A DNA stretch of 64,000 bases from Neoscytalidium dimidiatum (lineage: Eukaryota > Ascomycota > Dothideomycetes > Botryosphaeriales > Botryosphaeriaceae). Positions 42,700 through 55,360 of the stretch are shown here, piece after piece. A program made the translations under genes and the position numbers. The stretch is from contig CM074695.1 in assembly GCA_037367355.1 (NCBI GenBank), positions 1,178,001 through 1,242,000 on the forward strand. The letters are read 5' to 3'. Position 1 is the first letter of the stretch; each line of letters begins with the position of its first letter. The notes beneath the pieces are model-generated. The model made no database searches and was not told the origin of the DNA. It worked only from the letters and a program-made list of their open reading frames with translations.

Positions 42700-44735
42700 T
42701 TTTACTTGGGGTCCACGCTGGGCTGAGAAGATCGTACCTTTGGGAGGTAGATAAGTAAGAGCTAGGCTGGTAGTAGTTCTTGTGGTCCTGGATATCTATA
42801 CATTCGATCGCGTACAAGATAACTAAGACGGTCAGTAATGATAACGCGACATGGATATAGATTGAAATACCTTTACATAATGAATACCGCAGGTTGTGCA
42901 CAATTGGAAAAAAAAAAAGGATCAAATATTTCCTTTCCGAGCTTGAAATTGCTGTTTCAGAAGCATGAACAGCCGTTTATCGCATGTTATTTCAGGAATG
43001 TCATTTTGCTAGAGGATCTTTCTGTTTCTTCGACTTTGCGTTCAGGACATGAGGTTCACGTGCTTCTGCCCACTGAGTGTTGATTTCGGAGGGCTTGAGA
43101 AGCACATGAGGGCTCAACGGCATGCTGTGGGAGGACCTGGCTCTGTCGTTTCCCAAATCGACAGGTTTAGATCGTTGAGGACGCTATCCATGACTTGAAC
43201 TACTGATTAGCCCCTCCACCTGGCCCACGCAGTTGACCGTGTCTACCGCGAATAGCATTTTCCTCAAGCTTCGAAATGCAGCCTGGCACCATCTCGTGGA
43301 AGTCGAAGTAGGACTCTTTGCAGCACCTCTTCAAGGAAAAATGAGATTACTTTTGCAGAGTGGACCCAGCAACAAACCTCGCTTTTAAGGCCGCCAGACG
43401 TGCTGCTAAGAACGGTCTTGCGCTTCCAACTCCGTGTCTTGAGCACATAATTCAAGAAGCCTAGGAAAGTTTTGAGCGAACAGCTGCTGTCCAATGTCCA
43501 TGCTCCTGGCACTTACCTTGTACAAAGGTCGTAACTTTTAGTTCCAGTAGAGAACAAGGACGAGCTCCCGAGCTGCAGCAATTATCTGTTTGTCGGGAAG
43601 ACGAATCGAGGCGGAAAAATGGGTTGTAGGACATGCCAACGAAGCAATATGACTAAAGTCGGCACCGCTCGAAGATACTGAGACCAGTCATCATCCGGTC
43701 TGTCTTCCTCACAAATATAATCCAGTGTCTCGTCAGAAAATTCCGGTAATGTCTATTCAAGCGTAGTAGACCCAGCTTCAGTACTTTGAGAGAGGGAAAC
43801 AAATAGCGTTTCTCGTTGGTGGATCGGGCTTGCTATCAACGGTAGTGTAAAATTGGAATTCATCATTGAAGGTATAATCGGGTGTAGATTCTAATGGTTC
43901 GTGGTTTTGCTCTTGTATGTCACCATCGAAGGTTTTATCGTATTGCGAATCTCGCCTCAAACCTTGAGGTACAACGTCTGTGGCGTTTGATGTGACCGCT
44001 GCTGAGTTGGATACGTTCGATTCAAGCTTCACACTGTGGTTAGCCTTGGCCATAGGCAGCCGAATTTCAATAAGGATAGTCTTAGTCGCCCAACCCGTGT
44101 TGGTTTCGAGCATGGTCATGGTTACGTTGATTAACCCTTTCCTCTCGCCGCTCAGGTGAAGCTGTAGGAAAAGCATACGCTGGTTGGGGGTTGATACTGC
44201 TGACGCTCAATGAGCGCTCGTTCTCACTTCAACTGGATTCCCGGGGCCTGACGACCTAGTTAATGTTCCTGCCTTTACTTCTCTGAGAGCTGTACGTTGT
44301 TGAGTTGGGGGTATCTTGATCCTTTGTCGTCCTTCTTCCACGCAACTAAACTTTCCTGATTGGGAGGACTTGAGTTTTTTCGGTTCCTTGTTTACCTGCT
44401 TTCCATCAGCAATGGATACGGCGTATGGGATGTGGACTGACCACTTTACGGCACCATCACGGTTGGAGGGGGGCTACAACAGAACCTAGAGAATCTTGTT
44501 TCATTTCATATCCTGGCTCGTTGCCTTCCTCGACACAGGTTGATGCGTGGTCTGCTTGTTGCTCGGCACGGCTTGAGGAAGGTGGGTTAATCAGATGCGT
44601 TGGCAACGCCCTGGTGTAACCGAATGAAAAATCGGAATTGCCGTCGTCGAGGAAAGGCAGTGTTGAAGTACGACTGAAGCATGCGGCTGTCAGGTTGAAG
44701 GCTGGAAAAAGCTGAATGAGGCAGGACAGTGCCAC
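42700..44735 (-). other. Unassigned fragments, no intact gene
   Basis: Several moderate minus-strand frames (44735-44457, 44176-43778, 43512-43264) have acidic, Ser/Asp-rich composition (for example DETLDYICEEDRPDDD near 43700) that looks more protein-like than random. I could neither connect them by credible introns nor recognise a family. They may be exons of a diverged transcription-factor-like gene or debris of one. Confidence 0.3.
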
Positions 44736-46679
44736 TGCTTGTCAGCCTGGCGCAACCGCGGCAGCCACGACTATACAATCGAGGTGCTGCTCAATCCCAT
44801 ACGAGTAGCGTACAGCATGCAGACGCCTAAGCATAAGTCTTGAGACATGAGCCAGTCATGTAGATCAGACCCACCGCGAAGCAATCTGCTAGGTGTCTGC
44901 CCTGTCCACCTGCATTATAGGGGCGGGAAGTCCGAGAGTACCAAACGATCAAGAGGAAAGTCGTTGCCGTGGGTTACCTCGACTGGCAACACTTGGACAG
45001 CGGATTTCCCCTAAAAAAGCGGTTAACTTGGGCTGCAAATAGTGCATAGGGGGTATGCAATGATGAATCTATCAGTGCAGCAACAGAATATTCCGCATCT
45101 AACTCCTGTGTCTGTAATAGGCTTCCGTCATCGCGCGGCATTTTTGCTTCGTGCACTTCTGGAAGACGCATTCGGAGGCTGCTGAATGGATTGAGCGACA
45201 TGGTGGTAGGAAACGAACTGAAGTTGTGATAAAACGTCTTCATGGCGTACAATGGAAAGAAACTTTAAAGCAAAAGCACATGATGTCGAAGAAGCAGTGT
45301 CCATCTTTTGCAAAGTTAGCCTCTTGCGAATGCTCTAGATCCAAACATCCCAAAAGAGGCACTTGGCTCGATTGCAAGCTACCTCAAAGGCCCCAGATAT
45401 TGAGTGAAGAGTTCATCGATTTATCAGCTGAGGATTCAGTGAAACCTTTTCTCCACAACCGGCAGTGAAAGATACAGTTGAAAACCTCTTATTGGCAGAA
45501 CACAGGTAGGAAAATCGTGATAGAAACCCAGTCCTAGCGCGTTGCAGAATGCCAAAATCCAGGAGCGGAAAAGGGGAAGTATCGGGAGAAGGTCCTGCGT
45601 TTTTAATTGTGGCGCTACCAGCTTGTTGAGTCGATGCTGAACTTGGCATTGAAAAGGGCGCTCATTTGCGAGGTATAGCGAGACTATGGCAGTCGTCCTA
45701 CAGGCGAGGCGAGACGTCAATACAAGGTGTCGCAAAGTCGTCGCGAGTTGTACGTGTACAGACTGAGCGGAAGGAGGCGCGATTGGCGTCGATGGCGATG
45801 AAACGGGACGATGAGTTTGTGGAAGGGCAGAGATTATGAGGCGAGGGACAGGTGGACGGCGTGGGAGACGGGTGGAAGCGAAGAGACGGGCTCAGAAGGG
45901 GCTAGTCATGTCATGCAGGGCCGGGATGCCAGCCACCACTAGCAGCGCCAGCCGAGGCGCAGAAACGGGTGGGCGGCGAGCTAAAACGGGGGCCGGTCGG
46001 CGGGCCAATGCGGGCGCCGTTTTATTCTTGTCGCATGTGAAGCCGTAGGCTGAGGAGAAGGAGGAGGCGGACGAGGCGTGGGCGGCGTTTGTAAACAGCG
46101 GCGGCCGCCCAAACTCCATCGCGAAACGCACAAGCAAGCGCAGCTGAGCGCGGCCAAGCCCGCACAGCATTCCTGCCCGAAGCTTGGGAATGCAGCGCTG
46201 AGCTTGCGGAGGCTGCCCAAGAGCGGCGAGGCACCGGGTGCACAAGACGCGGGCGCCAATTTCCCCAAACAAGCCCGCGCCCAGGGATCTCCGCCCAGCA
46301 ACCCGCCCAGAGGTACCGCTGTAGCTTACTCCCTACCGCATAGCTCCCTCTGCATCAGTGCTAGGGCCCGCCCGATGCTCTGCGAAGGGGAGCTCTTTCG
46401 TTCGCTCGTCCCGCCCGCACACACCACACCACCAATGCCTCCTCTCCTCCCTCGCTCTCCACCCTGACCTACGCTCCTCCCTTCTCCCACCCGCGTCTCT
46501 CGTTGCTGCCGCCGTCTCTCGCCAGCGTTCGTCGCCATTGCCTCGCTGGCGCCATCACCGCCATGAAATAGTCGCGTGTCAATCGCCTCCACACCATCGC
46601 ACATCTCCCGCAGGCTCCCAATTGATCGCCCAATCACCACTCCGCGTCCTTGCTGCGTACCCGTCTACGACTCCACACC
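44736..46679. other. Intergenic region before the eight-cysteine protein gene
   Basis: No recognised gene. Short frames around 45.0-45.7 kb on both strands overlap one another. From 45.8 kb base composition rises in GC, and the last ~350 bases before 46680 are strongly pyrimidine-rich on the plus strand, typical of a fungal promoter and 5' leader. Confidence 0.45.
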
Positions 46680-47867
46680 ATGTCTCACCCCACAGTCCAT
46701 CGTTCACCAGCGCTGCTGCGCACCCTCACCCTCGTGTTTGTCTCTATCATCGCCCTCCCGCTGGCCCACGCTCAGGCGACTGTCAATGTCATTAACTACG
46801 ATGCTCTACCCGCTTGCGCCAAATCCTGCACCACCCTGACCACAGGCCAGGCCGGATGTGTACCGCCTCAAGCTCAGGTCACCAACCAGGAAACATACGT
46901 GTCATGCTTCTGCCAGTCTGCCTTCCTCCAGGACTTCTACTCGGGCTCAGGAGCCATCTGTGCCTCCGCTTGCACCAGTCCCGGCGACCAGACAGCCATC
47001 CAAGAGTGGTATGTCAACTTCTGTCGCAATGGGCAGGGCGGCGTGACCTCGTCGACGACCACCGCCCCGGGAACCTCCTCCACCGCGACCTCTTCAGCAG
47101 GTAGCAGTTCCAATACAGCGAGCACCAACACCGTCATCCAAGATCCCGACGGCGATGGTGACGCGAGCAACAATTACACCGGCAGCTGGTTTGTCCTCTC
47201 CACTTCCAATTCCCCACCACTCGACTAACCTTGCCCCCGTAGGATCTCCGCCCACTGGAAGTGGGTCGTCATGCTCGCCGTCATCTTCCTGGCCATGATC
47301 TTCTTCTCCGTTCTGGGTCTGTGGCTCAGGAAGCGCCACCGTGCCAAACACGATGCCCTGCGCGCCAACCTCGCAGCTCCCGAAGCCAGCATCGGCGCGG
47401 TCCCTCCGCCGCCTCCCATGGCGCACATGAAATCACACAACGACTCCGGCACGCTCGCTTCCACAATCGACGTCTCCACAACCGGCGCAGGGACGCCTCA
47501 CCGCAGCCGCAGCCGCAACAATACCATCACGCGCTTCCCGAACGGCAGCATGAGCAACCTCGGCGGCGGCCCACCTCCTCCACCGCACGTCGTGTGGGGC
47601 CCGCACCAGCACCAAGCGGCGACGCGGGGCTACGAGTACCACTACATGGGCGGTTCGCCGGGCCCGAGCGTGCCGTCGACGCCCGTCAGCATCCCGACGC
47701 CTAGCATGACACCCGTGGGCTACAACAGGCACTCGGGTGGCGCAGTCAGCAACGGCAAGAGCCGGAGCAACGAGGTCATCGATGAGGTGGCCGACGAGGA
47801 TCGCATCGAGCCGATGGGCGGTGGTGGGCGGAAGGGACATCTAAGGCAGAAGTTGAGCAAGCGGTAG
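46680..47867 (+). CDS. Eight-cysteine, single-pass plasma-membrane protein
   Basis: Two exons, 46680-47188 and 47243-47867, joined by a 54-nt intron with a CGACTAACC branch point, give 377 residues. A signal peptide (LLRTLTLVFVSIIALPLAHA) precedes an extracellular domain with eight cysteines in the pattern C-x3-C ... C ... C-x-C ... C-x3-C ... C, starting LPACAKSC and including SCFC, followed by a Ser/Thr-rich stalk likely to be O-mannosylated. One transmembrane helix (WVVMLAVIFLAMIFFSVLGLWL) is followed at once by RKRHR, and the ~150-residue cytoplasmic tail is Pro/Gly/His-rich. The layout resembles fungal CFEM-like or Mid2/Wsc-like sensors, but the cysteine spacing is not classic CFEM. Possible role: cell-surface sensing or wall association. 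Confidence 0.85.
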
Positions 47868-49770
47868 AGGTGGCGCTGCTGCTCAGCTTGCGTTCTTTCC
47901 ACTGGTCTACGATTTTCTTTTTTTATTTTCCATTGTCTACGCATCACGCTATCATCTTTTTCTACGGACCCGCGTGGCTTTGGCTTCGGCTGTACGCGGT
48001 TTTTTAGAAGTGGGACGGATACACACACTTCTTTTTGGATTGGGAGGGGGTGGCGTTTCTTGACAGCCCGTCTCCGCTGTTCTCAGACTCTCGCTGTCTT
48101 TTGCTTTTGAGTCCCCGATGGAAGGGACGGCATCACTAAACGTGTCAATGTGCGGACACGGGGTACACAAGCCGCTGGAGGGGAAATCGGAGACAGAGAT
48201 TCGAATGAACGCATAGGGGATCATTGTCAGGCACGATATCTTACATGCGCTACGGTTCAAACCTTTTTCCCTCCTCATTCTACAGATGGAAAGACATAAT
48301 GGTTATTCTAATAGGCGCACGCATGTCTTAAATGACTTGAAGCGCCGGGAGAAAGGGATTGGCTTGGTGAGCAAAGTGCTTACGTCTACACGAATTGAGA
48401 GAGAGCTTGCTTGCTGCAGAATTCGAAACAAAACTAAGTGCAAACACTGTTGCTGCAACCTGACCTGCACACACAGCTGGCTGACAGCCCTCGCCGCGTG
48501 CAGCCCGGCTCTCCGCACTACGCTACATTTCACCCCAACGACGGCACAGAACCGTGGTTGATCTGGAAGACCCGATGTATGGGACCGAAAATATGCGCGC
48601 TCCCATCAAAAACGCACAGACTGCAAACTCCCCCAGACGCTTGCATCGGTCGGCCGCCGCGGCTCGGATCGCCCGCGTCCGCGCATCCCCCGCGCTTACT
48701 CCACTCTCCTTCTCTCTTTCGGCCCGTCAGCATTGGGCCCAATCACGAATCAGAATCTGAGAAAGCCGTTGAAAGGCAACAAATTCAAGCGGGCTGCCAG
48801 GCTACGGAAGCGTCGTCGGCTACGGAAAGGCTTGCGTGCTGTACCCGATGCTTGTATGACGCGTTTATCTTCCATTTACGAGAAATCGACGGTTCTTATG
48901 GCATGTATGCTTCCTTCGGCGCTCGGACGCGAAAACCACCGGATACGCATTCTTCGCAGCCACACGGAAAACGATTACCAGTCAATCATCTCGACCAGGA
49001 ATTTTCTCACAAGCTTGTACTGGGTTTACGCGTCTCTGAGGCCTAGAACACGCACCGACCGAAGGCGGACCGAGGGAAAGAAAAATCAAAAATCGAAAAG
49101 AAGCATATCCGTAGATACGAGAAATTCAGGCAGGCTGCCGCATCCCCGCGGCCCGAATGTTGACACCTGCTCATGCTGCTGAGTGCAGTTGCCGATGTTT
49201 GGAATCGCTAGCGGGCCGACTGTTTCGCCAAGTGGTGGGGGTGTGCTGATTCTCGTGGTCTTCTGTCCTCCCTCGGGGCGCCGGCGGGATTGGACACGGC
49301 TGGGTGGTGGGCGGCGAGTGGGGCGGGTTGGCTGTGAGGTCGGGAGGCTTTCTTTGCGCAGATTGTGTGCGACGAACAACAATCGGTGCTTATAAGGGTG
49401 GACGCACAGTTACGTCGGGTAAGTAGTACGAAGCAGACGGGGACGCTTAATGTGACGTAGCAGTGCAGAGTTAATGAAAATCGGAAGAACTGATGAAGCA
49501 TTGCCCTTTTACCTTTCCCCGAAAGTTGCGCCAGCGCCTGTCTACCTGCCAACCCAAACTGACGTAAGAAGATATCTCAGTATCGACCCAGAGCGTATGA
49601 GCCTCAACACCCATTCTGCAACCATGGTTTACCTCGAAAGAGCGGAAGACGCCACGACGCCGCGTGCAATGACCCTCTCCCGTCTCCCGCCATTATCATG
49701 TCCCTGCGCCTCCATCTGAGAAAACTCCCACCCCGTTCCATAAGCCCAACTAGCATCAATCGTCAAGACA
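47868..49770. other. Intergenic, convergent 3' ends
   Basis: About 1.9 kb between two convergent genes. No recognisable gene is visible; frames of up to ~200 codons here overlap on both strands and have no domain signature. Poly-T/poly-A-rich stretches near 47919-47930 could belong to 3' ends. Confidence 0.45.
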
Positions 49771-51380
49771 TCACTCATCCGGCACCTCGACGCAAATGCT
49801 CTTCCTCACCTTAATGTCCCCCTCCCTCACAAAGCTCCTCTGACTCTCCCCATCCTCCGCCACCACCCCACCGCCCCCCTGCACAACCACCGTCCGCATC
49901 CCGACCCCGGTCTCCCCGACTCCGACCCCGTCGTACACCATCGTCTCCCAGCTATCCTGCGCGCTGCTGCTCCCAACCATCTCCTTCCCCCTCCCCCCCT
50001 TACTCCCCCAACTCCGACTCCCATACCCGTACCTCAACCCGTACCCGCCGCCGCCGCCACCACCGCCGCCGTTCGTCCTCCCCCTAAGCCCCAGCATCCC
50101 CAACACGCGCTCCACCCGCGCCGTCGCCGTCGTCACCATCATCGTCGTCGTCGTCGTCGGCCGCACGCCGCTGCCGCTGCCGCTGCCGTACCACCGCCCA
50201 TGGTACCGCACGCACATCCGCCTGCCCCGCCGCCGCCGCGGCGGGCCCTCGCCGTCGTCGTGCAGCAGGACGTCGCCCCCGACGCCCGGGCAGCCGAGGA
50301 ACCGGCGCAGCAGCGGGCGCAGGCTCGTCAGCGCGGCGGCCAGCAGCCCGAGGCCGGTCTCGAGGAAAGCCCAGAGCGTGATGGCGCCGATGTGGCGGAG
50401 GGGGTCGCGCGCGGCGGCGAGGGAGGGGAGGAGGGGGATTCGGATGAGGGTGGCGCAGGAGGCGCTTTTTTTTTTTTTTTTCAATAGTTATGATTAGTCT
50501 GGTACAGATGGTGGGTGCTGGTAGCATGGTGGGAGAAAGAAAGAGTTGGGGGAGAACGACTTACAATATTCCTAACCCCAGGATCCCCATCACGGCTCCC
50601 TTGACGCGCCATCGCATCCGCACGTGCCAGAGGAGCGGGATCGGCAGCAGCGCGACGCTCCAGTCGACGACGACGGAGACGGCGGACCAGGCCTTGGCCA
50701 TCGCGATGAGGGAGGCGCGCGGGAGGCAGTGCGTGTCTGAGAGGGCCGGGTCCCAGTTGCTGCGCACGGGGCGGCACTGCAGGATGAGGAAGAGGACGAC
50801 GGCGAGCGTGCCGGCGGTGTTGAGGAAGATGAGGAAGTAGAGGAGGATGAGGACCGGGCGAGAGCGCGTCAGGCGCGAGAGGGTTATGATGAGCGAGTTG
50901 CGGATGCAGATCACTGCGGGCAGGCAGAGAATCTGGAAGACGAAGAAGAGCTGTGCGGGGAGATCAGTGGATGGTTTGGGTACGAGTCGTGGGTCAGTGG
51001 GTGGGCTGGGCGGGACGGGTCGAGCCGGCGTGTGGCGTGAGATGAGGTGGCAGCAGTAATGCAACGTACTTTCAGCGCCTTTTTCATTTCATCGTGCGTG
51101 AAGTCGCCGTCACGCATGCCCAACCCGCTGTAAGCCGCTGGTATCAGCAGGGCGACGGACGGGATGAAGAGTGCCTATGTTTGGCGTCAGTAAAAGAAAC
51201 GGAAGAACGAAGTAATGTGCAGGTGAAACTAACCCACCCCGCCATCACCAGCGCATCATCCAGACCAAAACCTCTGTTGTGCCAACGAACGAAGAGTCGC
51301 AGAGCCACGAGGACCGTCGACGTTGGAATGAGGAATCCGATGACGACAACCAGGGTCAGAGCGGTGTCGTGCAGCTCCAT
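49771..51380 (-). CDS. Fungal rhodopsin-like seven-helix membrane protein
   Basis: Four exons, 51380-51234, 51174-51070, 50950-50565 and 50464-49771, give 443 residues. Seven hydrophobic helices and the family motifs of the fungal integral membrane 'rhodopsin' domain (PF20684, satratoxin-cluster SC4-like) are visible: LRLFVRWHNRGFGLDDALVM, YSGLGMRD, LFFVFQILCLPAVICIRNSL, CRPVRSNWDP and the helix VDWSVALLPIPLLWHV. The protein is not a retinal-binding opsin. The C-terminal ~200 residues are cytoplasmic, Gly- and Arg-rich, with a long glycine run. The third intron ends in a 16-base poly-A tract (16 T on the plus strand at 50466-50481) directly before the AG acceptor, instead of the usual pyrimidine tract. 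Role unknown; plasma-membrane location expected. Confidence 0.87.
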
Positions 51381-51481
51381 TGTCGCTCGGAGGAAGAGCC
51401 AGAAGAGGGCATCGAGGGAGGGATGTTGGACCTCCGGTACGAAGTTCGTTAGAGGAAGAAAGGAAAGCAAGCCAAAATAAA

Positions 51482-53669
51482 TCAGTCCGCTGCGGAACGG
51501 GGCAGCGGAAAGATAAAAGCAAGCGTTTTGGGTGCCGGCATGGCGAACATGTGGATCGTTGGGGCCTTAAGCCTTTTTGCCGCATCCTGGTTGGAGTGTC
51601 CGCCTAAGGTTACGAGATACGACTGCCGGAGGCTGACTCGTGCATCGCCGCGCGGACGCGGCTCTTGATTTCGTCGGTTTTTGGTCCAGAGGTCTTCGGG
51701 CTCGGGCAGATCAGGGTTGAGCCAGGGGTTTTCTACAAGGATCATGTCGCCAATATATGCGTCTTCTTTCCATACTCTTTGCGGTAGAAAATCCTTCCAA
51801 CACATTCACCCGGGTCTTCCAAGCCGTTGCCATTCGGCCGGCGAGTTCTGTTCGTACATCACAGAATGCTTCAAGAAGAGCGTCAAACTGAACTTTCAGG
51901 CAAGAATCTTCCTCCTGTGACTGTTCCCTGTCAGATTCTGGGAGCGCCGTCGCGTGTGGGATGTTATAAGGTGGGTCCTCCGGGATCATCGTGGGCCTCA
52001 GTTGAACCTGCAACAGGTATACGCCATTCCGAGCCTCTCAAAAAGCTCAAGCCTACACATACCCAGCATTTCTTCTCCGAACAGGCCACGTCCACAACCT
52101 TCGAACCATTGTTCCAACCAGACTTTGGCAGAACTCCATGGGATTAGTTTTCATTGGGCCTCTGGTGGTCAATAAGGAAACAATCTGGGGAATGCCAATT
52201 CATAAAAATGTTGTGCGGCGTACATCCACCATCAGAACACCAGCAAATGCATGAATATCTCCTGGAGGTTCGGCGAGGGAGGAGAGCCGACTGAGTACGT
52301 CCTTTAGCGTAAGAGTAACAAGATCAGGGTCCCAACTAGAAGAGTAATATCGGATAACTGAACCGTTCATGTTTGCGGCCAGCACATCAAGAGCAGTTGT
52401 TCCCCGCAAAAGGGAGAAGGTGACTGTATCGGCGCCGTGGAGCAAAAACCATCTTGAAAGTTCCATTTGTTCTCCGTTTATGTATCCGTAGAAAGTTCGG
52501 GACAATGCTAATAGAAACGGCGTAGACTCATAGCGGTCAGACAAGTCGACATTCGAGAAATCTTCGGAAAAGAGCATTTCTGCTGCTTGAGCGGTTAAGA
52601 ACTTTTCATGGTAAACCGTCAGCTCACCTCCGGGCGAAACCTTGCTGGGATATCAATTCCCATACTGTGCAGCATGTTCGCTAGTGACAAAGCACCAGGG
52701 CCATCGAGAAGTGTCTGCGTGTTTTCAGGTGCTTTCGATCCACTCTGGATTAATTGATTGAATGGTATATATTTGGCTACCAGTGCGATAAGCTCCCGCA
52801 TCGCATTTGCCATTCTGAGGACAAGGTTCGAACAAATGCTGCTTTGGCTTTGAGCACCGTCAAATGAAGCGATGAGACAAGCGCTAAGAGCTGTGCGAAA
52901 TTGATATACAGGTGGCAGCTGATTAATGCGGGGAAGCCCAAATACCGAAAGCTTCGGGCCAGTGTCATTTGCCTATCGGATGAGTTACTAAGATGCAAAC
53001 GCGGAATCAGAGCGTGATACCAAGGCAGACAATGACGCCGGCTGTGATGGGCGCAAAGATTTTTGTATCGCTGTGAACCCAGCGTCGAGTCGGTATTTCA
53101 TGTCTTCTACCGCAGTGGTCGTTAGGGAAACTGCGAAGCTGGAAGAGGAAGTCCACATAAGTCAGTCACAAGTCGGGGGAGTTATCAATACTCCATGCTC
53201 ATATCTGCTGTCTTATGCTCATGAGGCTCTGGAGTTGATACCAGAAGCTCAGATTCGACTTCAGCTCTTCGAATCGTTTGCAATGTTCCAGTATCTCGTC
53301 CTCCTTTGTGATCGTGATAGACGCCCGGAATTTCCTCCTTACGAAAGTATCACCAGGGCTGGCCGTGAGGACTTGGAGCAAACTTGTCAAAACTGAAGCT
53401 TCAGCATGACACTCTTTGAGCCGAGCCTCCGCTTCGGGTTTTCTGGATTCGGAAAGAAATTGAGTTAGTGTCGTAGAGGATGTGGACTGGATCTCAGCCT
53501 GAAGCCGCTCGACGTTTCGTACTAGCTCCTTGACCGAGCGTTCAGTGTTCTTGATTTTGGCAGGGGCACGTTCGAGCTTTGACCGGAGCTTGCTGGCGGC
53601 GAAGAGTAGTTTCGCGTTGATGTCGATGAATTGCACGGCTGCAGTCGCGATTCGGAGTGCTTCAGCCAT
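51482..53669 (-). pseudogene. Decayed SesA/ankyrin-type gene
   Basis: Reading leftward from the ATG at 53669, MAEALRIATAAVQFIDINAK and the coiled-coil-rich continuation (KIKNTERSVKELVRNVERLQ) match the SesA/NACHT-N-type N-terminal domain of fungal STAND and ankyrin proteins. Further blocks are RSFRYLGFPALI with LYINFAQLLALVS near 52940-52840 and ankyrin-like pieces (SRWFLLHGADTVTFSLLRG near 52440). No set of canonical introns joins the blocks in one frame: the first exon runs into TGA unless a GTATCA donor is used, and the block near 52650 and the next one are out of phase. The region 51482-52013 continues with unrecognised frames. I call it a pseudogene, though a more complex splice pattern cannot be excluded. 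Confidence 0.5.
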
Positions 53670-54240
53670 GTTCGAAAAGAATGGGACAGAATTCAAAGGT
53701 AGAGCGACAAGGCTAGAGGGAGGGAGAGGGACGGTAAGATTTAGTATTCGGAGTTTGCAGCGTTGCGACGGCGCCTACGTGGGGTCAGCTTGCAAGGTCG
53801 ACACGATGAGGCAGTGAAACAGCTGGCATGGAATGAATTGACGAGAGCGGTGGTAACATCACCTACAGGAAGTATCGGAATGCGCATCTGCTACTGTATC
53901 ATTAGCCAACGAATGCTGGCCAATGGTCAACGGCGAATGAGTGCAGGGCAAGCGCAGGTCAGCAGCATGTGACATGATTGTAATATATCTCCCATTTAGG
54001 AAAACGCCCCTACTTACCGGCGGGCTCCCAGACCGTTAAACTAGCATGAAACCCTTCAGTATCTCCTTTTGACGCCTCAACCTACAGGTTGGCAGCTTCG
54101 CTGGCTGCCCTCAGCCCGACCAAAGCCCACGCACCGATGTTATCACCACCACCAGTGCTACCTTTCCTGATCTCCCCTTTTGTCTCGCCCGCCACCACCA
54201 CTACCACAAACCCATCCAAACCACCCGATTCCGCATCCCC

Positions 54241-55360
54241 TCAAACCACGTCACCCCATCCACCCACAACCGTGTCCTCATCCACCACCAACCTCCCCAC
54301 CATCCTCCGCCCATAAACCCTCTCCATCTCCCCCACCACCTCCTCCACCTTCTCAACCAACAAGCGATCTGCACCGCAGCGGCCACCCCAACCATCGCAC
54401 CACTCCTGAAAGACGACCAACCCCTGCATCTGCGCCCTCGCCTCATCGCCCTCCACCCCATCCGCAAACAGCGCGGCCGCCATGGCGGCGCCCAGCTCGC
54501 GCACGCACTGGCCGACGATGCGGACCCACGCCTCGCGCACCTGGCGCACGCGCACGCCCGCCGTCTCGGCACGGAACCACGCGTCGTGAAGGACGCGCTG
54601 ATCGCGCTCGCGCTCGTCGTCATCTTTGTTGTCCTCTTCGCCACCATCCACCAGCTGCTCCCGACCCTTCTTCTTCGGAACGGCCACCACGCCCCCGGCC
54701 ACGCCCCCAACCCACTCCAGAAACCGGCCCATCCGCCTCTCGGCCACCACCTCGTCGCAGGCCAGCCCCTCGTGCGTCGGCACCAGCAGCACGAAGCCGC
54801 GCAGGCCGCCGCGCAGCGCGTCCGCGTGCAGCGGGCAGGAGGCGAACGGGGCGGCGGGCCCGCCGGCCGCGGACGCGCGTCTGCCGGCGTTGTGGTAGTT
54901 GACGGCCAGGTGCGGGGCGCCGGACGGGTGCGGGACGAGGACGACTGGGCGCGGGGACGGGGACGGGGCGGCGCGCAGGTGGGCGGACAGGAGGGGCGTC
55001 AGGACCGGGTGCGGGAGGGACGGGGCGGCGGAGAGGAGGGAGAGCAGCGGGAGGGAGACGCTGAGGTGGGTCGGGGTCAGGGCGGTGACGGGTTGGGTGG
55101 TGGTGGTGAGGAGGTTGATGGGAGTGGTGCTGGTGGACGGCGGAGGAGTCGGCTGGCCGTGACTGTCGTCTGAGCTGGTGTCGGACTGGGCGGTGAACGT
55201 GGAGGCAGGCGACGTGTTGGCGGTGTTGGCGGGACTGTCCGCCTCTGCTGGATTGACTGTAAGTGGTTGGTTAGCTTCGGTTGGTCAGGGCGGATAGCAG
55301 GGTGTGAAGTGAAGGTGGATAAAGCGGGTGTGAGGTGCGTTTATACTTACCGGGCGTCAT
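54241..55360 (-). CDS. Unrecognised two-exon protein
   Basis: A tiny first exon (55360-55351, coding MTP plus one base) is joined by a 94-nt intron (GTAAGT donor, TTACAG acceptor) to exon 2 (55256-54241), giving 341 residues. The N-terminal ~80 residues are a Thr/Ser/Pro-rich, probably disordered region. The middle contains LVPHPSGAPHLAVNYHNAG and a conserved-looking block FVLLVPTHEGLACDEVVAERRMGRFLEW. The C-terminal third is mainly helical (REAWVRIVGQCVRELGAAMA, VEKVEEVVGEMERVYGRRM). I recognise no family. Very GC-rich codon use produces long antisense frames, but the start, intron and termination of this model are consistent. Confidence 0.62.

Noticed and set aside
54180..54902. Plus-strand Pro/Arg-rich frame of 240 codons
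   Set aside because: Composition is extreme and it runs exactly antisense to the minus-strand helical protein, with no start context or introns.
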